A DNA stretch of 64,000 nt from Hippopus hippopus (Eukaryota; Mollusca; Bivalvia; Cardiida; Cardiidae), in NCBI GenBank assembly GCA_946811185.2, contig OX328098.1, forward strand, positions 24,189,084 to 24,253,083. The letters are read 5' to 3'. The translations under genes and the position numbers were made by a program. The notes below the pieces were generated by a model. It had not been told where the DNA came from, made no database searches, and saw only the letters and a list, made by a program, of their open reading frames with translations. Position 1 is the stretch's first letter, and each line of letters begins with the position of its first letter. Of this stretch, positions 56,285-64,000 are shown piece by piece.

Positions 56285-56470
56285 TACATGTAATCATGAA
56301 TCTAAAAAACTCATTTTGTTTCACAAACTACAAAATTATGTGGTAGAATGGTCATTTGACATGCAGAAAAAATGATCTATAGTAAAAGGTTTCGACCAAG
56401 GTTGCGTAGGCTGACATGGACCAAAACTTTTTGCAGATGCATTATACCCCCTTTTCTCAGAATATGGCTA
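56285..56470. repeat. MITE family C, right part
   Basis: taatcatgaatctaaaaaac, cgaccaaggttgcgtaggct, gatgcattatacccccttt, ctcagaatatggct. Confidence 0.55.
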
Positions 56471-56477
56471 ATTTACA

Positions 56478-56645
56478 AATTAAATGTAGATCAAATGACT
56501 AAGTTTGTCTTTGAAAGGGTAGAAGACATTGTGGGAAAAGGACAAAATACTAGTAATCAGCATTTTCTTCCTTTCCACAATGTTTTCGAGAGCCTTCTTT
56601 TTCAGAGTTGTTTAAATCGAGATTGTTCAGTGAAAGGCTTAAAAA
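56478..56645. repeat. MITE family D copy
   Basis: gaagacattgtgggaaaagg, acaaaatactagtaatcagc, gagattgttcagtgaaagg. Confidence 0.6.
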
Positions 56646-56694
56646 TTAATCAGTGTGACATGCTGTATGTTTGTTTGTACATGTATGTTTTATG

Positions 56695-56880
56695 TCATCC
56701 TCAAAACTATTATAGTGTTATCGAGGCGGTCAGCACACCTATCAATGCTTTCCATTGGTTTCGTTTTCCAGTACTTCTCAAAATACCCTTCTAAAGCCAC
56801 TGTGTATTTTCGATGTCAACACAGTGGAAGACGGGGGAAAAAGCCTTTGTATCGAAATACATTCCCATTTTGATATGTTT
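56695..56880 (-). repeat. SINE F fragment
   Basis: gttatcgaggcggtcagcac, acctatcaatgctttccatt, ccactgtgtattttcgatgt. Confidence 0.5.
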
Positions 56881-56899
56881 TGAGCAGGCTAACTCGGCT

Positions 56900-57740
56900 A
56901 AACCAGCTGTAAAACGTTCAAAACTCAAATTGTTGTGGGTTCAAATAGCGGTTTTACCTGAAGTAAATTGATTAGATATTTGGATACACGATTCCGTCCT
57001 TATCAACAAACGTGTGTTTGACTCCGTTCAAGTCTAAGAGTAGCCATGGGCTTTGAAAGTTTTATGTGTAGCACAGATTAAGTAAAAAGTAAATGATAGC
57101 ATGGACATGGGCATTGTATATGATATACATGTATTGTCCTGTTGAAAACTGCCTACATAATATAAAACGGCATTAAGCCAGATTTTGCCTAAAATTGTTT
57201 TTGGGGAAATAGTTGATATTTTGTGAGGAAGTTACTGTTACTCTTACTTGGAGGAAGATTTCGGTGTTAAAAGAAAACTCGACCTTCAGAGTCATAGTCG
57301 GTGACTCTACCACTGATCTAAAGAAATATCTGACCTTTTCCTGGATTAACGATATACTTTTCCTTTGTTATGCAATAACGGTTATAGCGTTACTAACGAA
57401 GCAGGAAATTCAATTCTATATGTAAAAAATATCAAAATAAAACTCGGTAATTCATGGGTATCAATGTCTTAATTTCAAGCAAACCTTTCATGCGAATAAA
57501 AAGTAGCAGTCTATGTTAAGAGTTCTTTGTAAAATTGCAGTAGGAATCTGATTAAAAGCCCCCTTAATGAATGAGTGAGTGTGACAGCGCTTTACTCTAT
57601 TCTTTTCTCATTCAAAATGACTTGGTTAATTTTGGATCTATACAATTGAATGAAAAACGCTTTAAAAGATAAAATTACGGAAGCATCTATTTTCAACAGG
57701 GTCACCCTTTAGCTTGTAATAATCAGCATTGTGCCTTATT
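56900..57740. other. Intron 1 part, no clear feature
   Basis: The short plus-strand frame at 57213-57425 has hydrophobic stretches but no homologue I recognise, no start context or splice logic. Left unannotated. Confidence 0.3.
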
Positions 57741-57744
57741 GCTC

Positions 57745-58325
57745 ATGATGTAAATCAAGATAAGATTGTACCAAACGAACAGTCTGATCTTGTATCAATA
57801 ACACATGAGCATTTTTTTCTTCTAATTTTGTCCCCTGCATGTCCAAGATCATCACGTATGATGCCAAATTGTGTAATTTGACAATTTATTTTTGTCAGCG
57901 AATAAGTTCTAAATTCCGGAATAGACTGTGCAGAGGGGCCTGACAAAAAATCAAACAGGTGAAAGCAATGGCTTTCGTGGATGGCACAGATAAAATACAG
58001 GTTGCACAGATTGTGCTGTCTGATCAAACATATATTCCATCCATGTCTTTAGCGAAACATATTACATCAATTAATCATTTCTAGTGTACCACATTGTCCT
58101 GTAAGGAATCGAAAAAGGTCGAACCTACAAATTTGGTGCTAAACCCAGGACTGCTAACTGATGAAATGAACCTTTCCTATCAGCAAGTACCATCCAAATG
58201 TTGGCCAATCAAGCCCGTTTAAGTCAGAATACCTCTCATAATTTCGAATAGTGTAGATTCACGATTAGACTAGACGTTCTTTGCAGTCTGATCTTGATCT
58301 ACAGTGTCCGCAAAAGGAATCATGA
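57745..58325. repeat. Three decayed MITE A cores
   Basis: About 57745-57800 (aatcaagataagattgtacc / cagtctgatcttgtatc), 57995-58030 (gttgcacagattgtgctgtc tgatc) and 58240-58320 (gattagactagacgttcttt gcagtctgatc). Confidence 0.45.
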
Positions 58326-58366
58326 TTATGTTACGCATTATTTTGGCTATTCAACGAAAAGGTACT

Positions 58367-58573
58367 AACACTTAGGCTTCTAAGCTCGACTCACTGACCT
58401 TTTGCAGACAGTGTAGATCCAAGATCAGACTGCACAGAACGTGCAGTCTGATCTTGGATCTACACTGTCCGATAAAGAGATTTTTTCCCCAAAAAATCAG
58501 TTTGAAATAGATTAATTGAGTTTTTACCATCGGTTTGAAAATTTCATTTCACTTATTTAGCAGGATAAAGGTT
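58367..58573. repeat. MITE family A copy
   Basis: aacacttaggcttctaagct ... tatttagcaggataaaggtt; near-perfect hairpin agtgtagatccaagatcaga ctgcac and complement. Confidence 0.85.
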
Positions 58574-58650
58574 GCTTCATTGTGTTCAAACATCCGCCAT
58601 TAAAAAAGAAAAACGTGCAAATATCTCAATAGTTAACGAAGTCAGATTAC

Positions 58651-59076
58651 CACACTCATATCCTTATCCGGTTAAATAAAAATGAAATTTTCAATTGGAT
58701 AGTGAAAACCCAGATATGGCTTGCAACATGCGAAAAGGGGCATTCGGACATTTGCGTAAAGTGTCGTTTCGGATCAGCCTGCGCAGTCCGCGCAGGCTAA
58801 TCCGAGATGGCACTTTACGAGTAGACTTGCGCAAAATAGAAAATTACATAAAAAAGGAAAGTGTCGTTTCGGATAAGCCTGCGCGGACAGGCTCATCCGA
58901 GACGACACTTTACGCAAATGTCCGAATGTCCCTTTTCGCGTGTTGTAAGCCATATTGATATTTCAAAGTTATGTTTGGGGGAATAATATCTCCTCATCGG
59001 ACAGAATAGATACAAGATCAGACTGCATGTTCTGTGCAGCCTGATCTTGATCTACACTGTCCGCAAAAGGTCAGCT
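58651..59076. repeat. MITE family A copy interrupted by a MITE B
   Basis: A left part (tatccttatccggttaaata, ttttcaattggatagtgaaa) to 58715 and A right part from 58956 (atttcaaagttatgtttggg, hairpin gatcagactgcatgttctgt, gtccgcaaaaggtcagc). Confidence 0.8.
58716..58955. repeat. MITE family B copy inside MITE A
   Basis: atggcttgcaacatgcgaaa / tttcgcgtgttgtaagccat ends; arms with aaagtgtcgtttcggatcag and gatccgaga-type complements. ata-type flanks on both sides. Confidence 0.85.
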
Positions 59077-59084
59077 TTCAATCC

Positions 59085-59195
59085 TTTACCAAACAGTCCC
59101 GTGTTTTGACCACCAGCATTTTCGCGTTTTCCCACAATGTTTTCTATCACTCTAGAAATGAATTTCTACTGTCGAGTCAAATTTATTCTGTCGTC
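59085..59195. repeat. MITE family D fragment
   Basis: atcctttaccaaacagtccc, gtgttttgaccaccagcatt, tttcccacaatgttttctat. Confidence 0.55.
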
Positions 59196-59204
59196 CACAA
59201 AAGC

Positions 59205-59707
59205 TTTGGTACAGGACTTGAGACCAGGGGACCCCAGGTTCGAATCCCCAGCGCGGTGAATTTTTTTACGAGAACTGATGATAGACATCGCGACAGGATT
59301 CATTCCTCTCTCACTGTTTATCACTGTTTTGACGATGGTTATGTGACAAAGCAGATTGTGATTAGGATGAATGTAGTACAAAGCTTTTGTAAAAGAAAAT
59401 TCCAGGAAAGCATGGATAGGTGCATTGGCCGCCTGTATGAAAGCAGTTGGGCTGGTGGAAGGGGAGTGCTTGTTATACTGTATCCTTATCGCTTGACGAT
59501 AGTTATTGCGACAGGACTCATTCCTCTCCCACCGCTGACCATTGTTTCGACCATGGTTATGTGGGAAAGAAGGCGTTGACTTGGAAAGAATATTGCGCGG
59601 AATGCTGGTAACAAAAACTCCAGGAAAACATGGATACGTACACTGGCCGCCGCGATATAACTGAAATAGTGTTGAAAACGGTGTAGAAACACCATACAAT
59701 CAATCAA
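59205..59707 (+). repeat. Two tandem SINE F units, plus orientation
   Basis: First: acaggacttgagaccagggg, ccaggttcgaatccccagcg (B box), cagcgcgg. Second repeats gatagttattgcgacaggac tcattcctctc. Tail gccgccgcgatataactgaa, cggtgtagaaacaccataca. Confidence 0.7.
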
Positions 59708-59952
59708 GTTTATTTATCATCCCATATGCTTTTCCTCAATGTTTTCTTCAAAACCATCTGGGTCGTAAAATAGAGATTTTTTTTTTTCTCATTCGGTAAT
59801 AGGTTAATCTCAATCTTGATTTTCCTTCGGCTATGCTTAATTAATCAGTTAATCTTTTAAGATTTGGCTTTTAATTCTACAACACTTCCCATATATTTTC
59901 TTGTCTAAAATGTACTGGCATACTAATCTACTTTTAAAATGGCGGTCAGTTT

Positions 59953-60165
59953 TTAACCCTTAGGCTGCTAAGTGCGACTCACTGACAAATTGCGGACAGT
60001 GTAGATCAAGATCAGACTGCACAGAACGTGCAGTCTGATCTTGGATCTACAATGTCCGATAAAGAGATATTTTTCGCCAAATAGTAAGGTTGAAATAGCA
60101 TTATTTGGATTTTTTTCTATCGGCTTTAAAGTTTTATTTTAGTTATTTAGCAGGATAAGGGTTAA
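59953..60165. repeat. MITE family A copy with TTAA ends
   Basis: tttaacccttaggctgctaa ... atttagcaggataagggttaa; hairpin gatcagactgcacagaacgt. Close to the family consensus. Confidence 0.9.
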
Positions 60166-60280
60166 AATTTTGATATTGTAAATCCGACTTGTCCTCGTTG
60201 TAATAAGTTATAATGAGGATATGAAACTACATGTATGTTTAATTGCTTTTAGCTTATGTTATCTGCATACACCAGAAGGA

Positions 60281-60358
60281 GAGACAGAGACAGAGTGGTG
60301 ACAGTAAGGGAGAGAGAGAGAAAGAGAGACAGACACAGAGGAGAGAAAGAGAGAGAAA
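60281..60358. repeat. (GA)n/(GACA)n microsatellite
   Basis: gagagacagagacagagtgg, gagagagagaaagagagaca. Confidence 0.85.
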
Positions 60359-60424
60359 ATAATTTTATAACGTCTCCTACCATACTTGACTGTTAATGTG
60401 GATATATTTTGAGGGTAGTGAAAA

Positions 60425-60482
60425 AGAAAAAGATCAGCCTGTACATAGAGACAGTCTGATCTCGATCTACATTTTCCGCTAC
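60425..60482. repeat. MITE family A remnant
   Basis: aagatcagcctgtacataga gacagtctgatctcgatct. Confidence 0.45.
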
Positions 60483-60565
60483 TGTGCTTATACTCACAGT
60501 TGTAAAAGCTCTCATCTATTATCATGAGTTAAAAAAGATATTTAAGGGCAAGTTAACAATAAATA

Positions 60566-60800
60566 CGAGTCATGCATTTGCAAAAAGTCTTGATCCACGT
60601 AAGCTTGCGTGCAGGCTAACATTGGTCGATACATTATGCTATTGTTATATTTTCTGCATTTTAAAGGATCAGTCTACCACATGATTCATTCGGCTGTTAA
60701 ACAAATTGGTTTTTATGGTTCCATGATTATGTGATGACATTGTTGGTATAATGCATCACGTAGATTCATTAAACCCCTTTATTCCAGAGTACTGCTCATA
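60566..60800. repeat. MITE family C copy
   Basis: gagtcatgcatttgcaaaaa, shortened hairpin aagcttgcgtgcaggctaac, end accccttt attccagagtac. It lies between exon 1 and the next repeat. Confidence 0.7.
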
Positions 60801-60919
60801 TTCAGCCAGACCTTGATTACTTGTTTACATAATATGTTGTTATTCCATCTTCTAAAACGATGAATATTGACGATTCTACTACTGATGAAAGTTATAAAAA
60901 TATCTAAGTGTTTACTTAC

Positions 60920-60977
60920 GAGAATAGGAATACTGGAACAATCCCAGCAACACACACAGTCCGAAAATTCGCCACAT
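60920..60977 (-). CDS. Exon 1: start codon and signal peptide
   Basis: First coding exon, 58 bp, phase 0 to 1. It encodes MWRIFGLCVLLGLFQYSYS: short basic n-region (MWR), hydrophobic core (IFGLCVLLGLF) and a small polar c-region ending SYS, a textbook secretory signal. The donor is C|GTAAGTAAA. The next exon supplies Q then the first Cys, so cleavage near SYS|QC is likely. The start context has A at -3. I chose this ATG because it alone gives a signal peptide and a donor whose phase fits exon 2. Three short upstream ATG frames, each closed by a stop, lie within about 90 bp before it on the same strand. The transcription start and any 5' non-coding exon were not identified. Confidence 0.8.
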
Positions 60978-61170
60978 CGTTGAAAGTTTTACGACATAAA
61001 ATGGTGACAATCGATGGTCACAGAACCATTAGCATGTCATAGAGTTTCCTTTTGTTTCCGTTGTGTTTCAGGTAATTTTCCAACACTTTTCTGTTCTTCT
61101 CTCTCTGAGACTTTTATGATCGCTGAGGAAATTCCAAGTGATCATATAGATGAAAAAGATCTTTCTCTTT
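60978..61170 (-). promoter_or_regulatory. Putative 5' leader with short upstream ORFs
   Basis: About 190 bp directly 5' of the start codon, not part of a recognised repeat. Reading the minus strand, it contains ATGs followed within 2-5 codons by stops (ATG ACA TGC TAA; an overlapping ATG CTA ATG GTT CTG TGA; ATG TCG TAA just before the start). If transcribed, these would be upstream ORFs that lower translation. I see no convincing TATA box, and cannot place the transcription start. Confidence 0.3.
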
Positions 61171-61402
61171 GAACTCTTTTCCAGACGACAAAATTTTAGA
61201 CTTACCCAGATTGAAAAAAACAAACTTCCAGAGTACATTTAAAATATGTCTCAAAACAAGGAAAGTGTGTATGAAATGGTGAGAAGACATTTTAGGAAAG
61301 GGAGAAAATGTTAATTACCAGCATTTTCCCTTCTTTCAAAAATGTTTTCAAGTGCTATTTTCATCCGAAATGTAAAACGAAAGGATTGTCTAATAAAGTT
61401 TT
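61171..61402. repeat. MITE family D copy upstream of the gene
   Basis: tttgaactcttttccagacg, ggagaaaatgttaattacca, gcattttcccttctttcaaa, ggattgtctaataaagtttt. Lies about 200 bp upstream of the start codon. Confidence 0.65.
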
Positions 61403-61498
61403 AAAACGACACGAAGTAAGAAATTTGTGTAATTCACCTAACTAAGGATGTAGGATCATTTTCGTTATCAACATTGCAGTGAACGTCTTGTTATTGAA

Positions 61499-62007
61499 TG
61501 TACCATGCTCTGAAAACAGGGGGTTTAATGCATCTCTATGATGCACTATATACAAAGCAAGTCGCCACATGGTCTGCAACATGCGAAAAGAGGCATTCGG
61601 ACATTTGCGTAAAGTGTCGTCCCGGATCAGCCTGCGCAGTCCACGCAGGCTAACCCGAAACGACACTTTCCGTTTTTATGTAATTTTCTGTTTTGCGCAA
61701 GTTTACTGTAGGACAAAATCTAATGTAGTCGTAAAGTGCCGTCTCGGATTAGCCTGCGCGGACTGCGCAGGCTGATCCGAGACGACACTTTACGCAAATG
61801 TCCGAATGCCCCTTTTCACGTGTTGCAGGCCACTACTGTCATAAGAATGGGTCCATAAAATCCATTTTGTCTAACAACCGACTAATTCAGGAGGTAGACA
61901 GGTCCTTTGGCATGCTGGAAAATTTACCAAAAGCAATAAGTTTTGATTCAATAACGTTACTTTTTGCAGATACATTAAATGTACTTTTTCACAGAGCTTG
62001 GCTCATT
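61499..62007. repeat. MITE family C copy interrupted by a MITE B
   Basis: C left part: taccatgctctgaaaacagg, ggtttaatgcatctctatga. C right part after 61834: gggtccataaaatccatttt, ggtcctttggcatgctggaa, ttttcacagagcttggctca. Confidence 0.8.
61569..61833. repeat. MITE family B copy inside MITE C
   Basis: tggtctgcaacatgcgaaaa ... tttcacgtgttgcaggccac; full-length with two sets of internal inverted arms (cagtccacgcaggctaaccc, gcggactgcgcaggctgatc). Confidence 0.85.
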
Positions 62008-62009
62008 TT

Positions 62010-62540
62010 CTCTTTACACTCATTTTATGAGTCCTGTTACACAACAATCAATCTATAATTAAAAAGAAAAGAAAAAAAAAAAAAAAAAAATCTTTCGTTT
62101 CTTAACAAAACTGTGTTACTTTAATTTCAAATAGATGCCTTTGATAGGTAAAAAAAAAACTTCACGTATTTTCAGAAAATAAAATTAAATCCAACAGAAA
62201 AATCAATGACCACACCAATTCCGACGGAATAAACCCCACCCTAAATTCTGGGTTTCTGGAATTCTCGCGGACGGCCACAAGAGCGATCTGAGAGCCCAAA
62301 ACCCGTTATAGACTATTTTATAAATATCTGGGTGTTGGTCGGTCGGGTTTTGTAACATATTCCTCTCTACCAACGCGAAGTATTGGGCTATTGTTCTTAC
62401 CCAATATTTGAATTAGAGTTATTCTTTTTGTGTGTATATGTTTGTGGACCCTTTATCTCATACGTTAGTATCTTTCATATGTTAGTGATTTTTTTTATCA
62501 AAGCTGTATGACAAAGTAGAATTTTGAACCTCTGTGATGT
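62010..62540. other. 5' flank, no clear feature
   Basis: A-run at 62074-62090; otherwise AT-rich, nothing recognised. Confidence 0.3.
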
Positions 62541-62544
62541 TTCA

Positions 62545-62612
62545 TTGTTTAAATGGTGTGTAAGACCGTTTTCAACTTTTTTTTCTATTTATATCAATGA
62601 CATAGTGAACCT
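62545..62612. repeat. SINE F tail fragment
   Basis: taaatggtgtgtaagaccgt tttcaac, tatatcaatgacatagtgaa. Confidence 0.4.
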
Positions 62613-62639
62613 ACTAATGTGTGTGTGTGGCGGGGAGGG

Positions 62640-62641
62640 GG

Positions 62642-62725
<84 letters not shown>

Positions 62726-62735
62726 CAGAGAGAGA
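62640..62735. repeat. (GA)n-(CAGA)n microsatellite
   Basis: About 50 bp gaga then cagacagacaga. Frames here are simple-repeat artefacts. Confidence 0.95.
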
Positions 62736-63045
62736 GATCTATTTGGAGCGTTTCATTCATTGCCTAAAAACAACAAGATTGTAGAAGTGTCTTTCAAAAG
62801 ATTCTAATAAAATATGTATAGCCCACTGAATCATTGTTTCGTATATTGTACTCGAAAACACGTGAATGTATGTGTTGCCGGAGTATAATGTGGTTTATAC
62901 GAGTACTATCCTATTTTGCCACCATGTTCTTAAACATAACAGACTACAACACAATGTCGTCTACAGAACAAACCCAAAGAGTTTTCCTGTTGAAACTTAA
63001 AAATTCAGTGCTTTGTTAACATGTAATATCAGTATAGTAAACCTG

Positions 63046-63262
63046 TAATCCTTATCACACAATCCAGAGTTTTAACGACCCTGAAGAAGAAGACTTTTTA
63101 AAACATTATGGAAAAAGAGTAATCAGCGTTTTCCCCTTTTCACACAATGTTTTCTACAATTTCCCATACAAATCCCATCATTTGGCATTCATATAATCTG
63201 TGTTCTGCGAATGCTTCAAAACTGGACAAGTTTACAACTTTGTCGTCTGGCAAGAGTTAAAA
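63046..63262. repeat. MITE family D copy
   Basis: taatccttatcacacaatcc, gagttttaacgaccctgaag, hairpin worn, end gtcgtctggcaagagttaa. Confidence 0.75.
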
Positions 63263-63310
63263 CATGTATTTACAAGAAGCAATTTTCATTTACAGGGACA
63301 TTTGGCATTT

Positions 63311-63346
<36 letters not shown>
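63311..63346. repeat. (CT)n microsatellite
   Basis: About 17 ct units. Confidence 0.95.
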
Positions 63347-63347
<1 letters not shown>

Positions 63348-63784
63348 GAGTGTCACTATTTTCCGGTTTCTCTAAAATAAAATACAAAATGTATACGTAT
63401 TTTATTTGTAATCAAAAGTGGTCGATAATACACATGAAATAATCCCTGGCATGTTTTCGCTCCACACACACTACCCATGGTTGTAATGGAGTCCCCCTAT
63501 AAAACAAAACAAGGAAGAAAGCACTACATGGCCAGTCGGTTAAGTTTGAAATAGGAAAGGTTTTAGAAACTAGATTTTTGAAGATATTGGACAAATCCAG
63601 TCTTTTTTGCCACATCACATGTAAAATTTTCTTATTGTTTTCCGTTTTTTAGTTTCTTATGACTTTAAATGCACAACAAAGCTCAAAATTGATATACGCT
63701 AAAGTATATACAGAGTGTACATTACATGTTCCTGCTCGCTGTAGTTAATTATTGAGTGTGTTTAACTCTTTCAGCGCTAAATAT

Positions 63785-63997
63785 ATGAGGCACGCTCCGT
63801 GATGCATTATACCAAGACAGTCATCACATAATTATGAATCCTCTTTGTCGAAAAAAATCTGAATAGGCTGAATCTTTCGGCACATTGGTTCTTGGAAATG
63901 CAGAAAATTTGCTAGAAGCGATTGCGCAAGCTCATCTGGACCATACTTTTTGCAGATGTATTAAACCCTCTTTATCACAAAGCACGGTTTATATATA
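63785..63997. repeat. MITE family C copy, diverged
   Basis: atgaggcacgctccgtgatg, accaagacagtcatcacata, gcgattgcgcaagctcatct, gtattaaaccctctttatca, caaagcacggtt. Confidence 0.65.
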
Positions 63998-64000
63998 AAT

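Larger units (their letters stand above)
1..60977 (-). other. Multi-exon EGF-repeat gene (MEGF/SREC/Draper-like), 5' part
   Basis: Gene span from the start codon to the left window edge; it continues beyond. Seen: 15 exons, all with GT donors and AG acceptors, phases agreeing at all 14 junctions, about 1,542 codons without a stop. Order: signal peptide; Cys-rich region with CC pairs; scattered EGF-like units; four large exons of 8, 8, 6 and 7 six-Cys EGF-like repeats; start of a fifth. Family knowledge: closely packed short EGF-like repeats of this spacing occur in MEGF6/10/11, SREC, Draper/CED-1 and the extracellular parts of some mollusc receptor kinases and phosphatases. Inference: a secreted or type I membrane protein for adhesion, scavenging or signalling. 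No transmembrane or cytoplasmic part lies in the window, so the exact family stays open. Intron 1 is 19.1 kb and intron 10 is 11.6 kb; small exons could be missed there, although phase continuity argues against it. Confidence 0.85.

Noticed and set aside
57213..57425. 70-residue plus-strand frame with hydrophobic segments
   Set aside because: No domain, partner exon, or conserved feature visible; expected by chance in AT-rich DNA.
59034..59707. 181- and 177-residue overlapping frames on opposite strands
   Set aside because: They lie on MITE A/D remnants and two SINE F units; the frames are repeat shadows.
62524..62807. Arg/Glu repeat proteins
   Set aside because: (GA)n and (CAGA)n microsatellite translation.

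Overview
The window is eukaryotic genomic DNA: AT-rich, intron-dense and packed with short transposon copies. There is no operon layout, no ribosome binding sites and no rRNA or real tRNA gene. The repeats (small palindromic MITEs carrying a conserved hairpin, tRNA-derived SINEs, and a Helitron-like element with a ~146 bp tandem core opening with a 'gagggccatgatggcc' type motif) match what I know from bivalve molluscs, probably a heterodont clam or mussel. That placement is recollection plus inference, not a search result.

One gene dominates. It lies on the minus strand, starts at 60977 and runs off the left edge. I placed 15 exons by reading frame, GT/AG splice sites and intron phase: 60977-60920, 41799-41573, 39164-39041, 37615-37516, 36210-36124, 33502-33363, 31918-31807, 28550-28348, 27463-27248, 25040-24855, 13274-12417, 8703-7867, 6217-5567, 3964-3203 and 66-1 (partial). 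Every junction keeps frame, giving about 1,542 codons with no stop. The product begins with a signal peptide, followed by an unusual Cys-rich region with CC pairs, then single EGF-like units, then tandem giant exons holding 8, 8, 6 and 7 six-cysteine EGF-like repeats, with a fifth such exon starting at the left edge. It looks like an MEGF/SREC/Draper-type secreted or cell-surface protein. The C-terminus, and any membrane or kinase/phosphatase domain, lies outside the window.

Introns and the 5' flank are filled by recurring families, named here: A (TTAA-flanked piggyBac-like MITE, ~210 bp, central hairpin), B (~240 bp, ends tatggcttgcaacacgcg), C (~260 bp, ends gagccatgctctgtgaaaag), D (TTAA-flanked, ~230 bp, hairpin gaaaatgctggtaaccagc), G (palindromic, ends gggtccgtattcac), and SINEs E and F. 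Several are nested, so relative ages can be read: a 914 bp long-TIR element with an 8 bp target duplication inside an A copy, B inside A, B inside C, a 364 bp element inside D, and a 540 bp element inside a SINE. At 11.0-11.75 kb there is a ~700 bp array of degenerate gtagttgaac-type words that switches strand midway.

I see no CRISPR array, no prokaryotic defence locus and no intact transposase. The most interesting items are the modular EGF-exon expansion and the nested elements.
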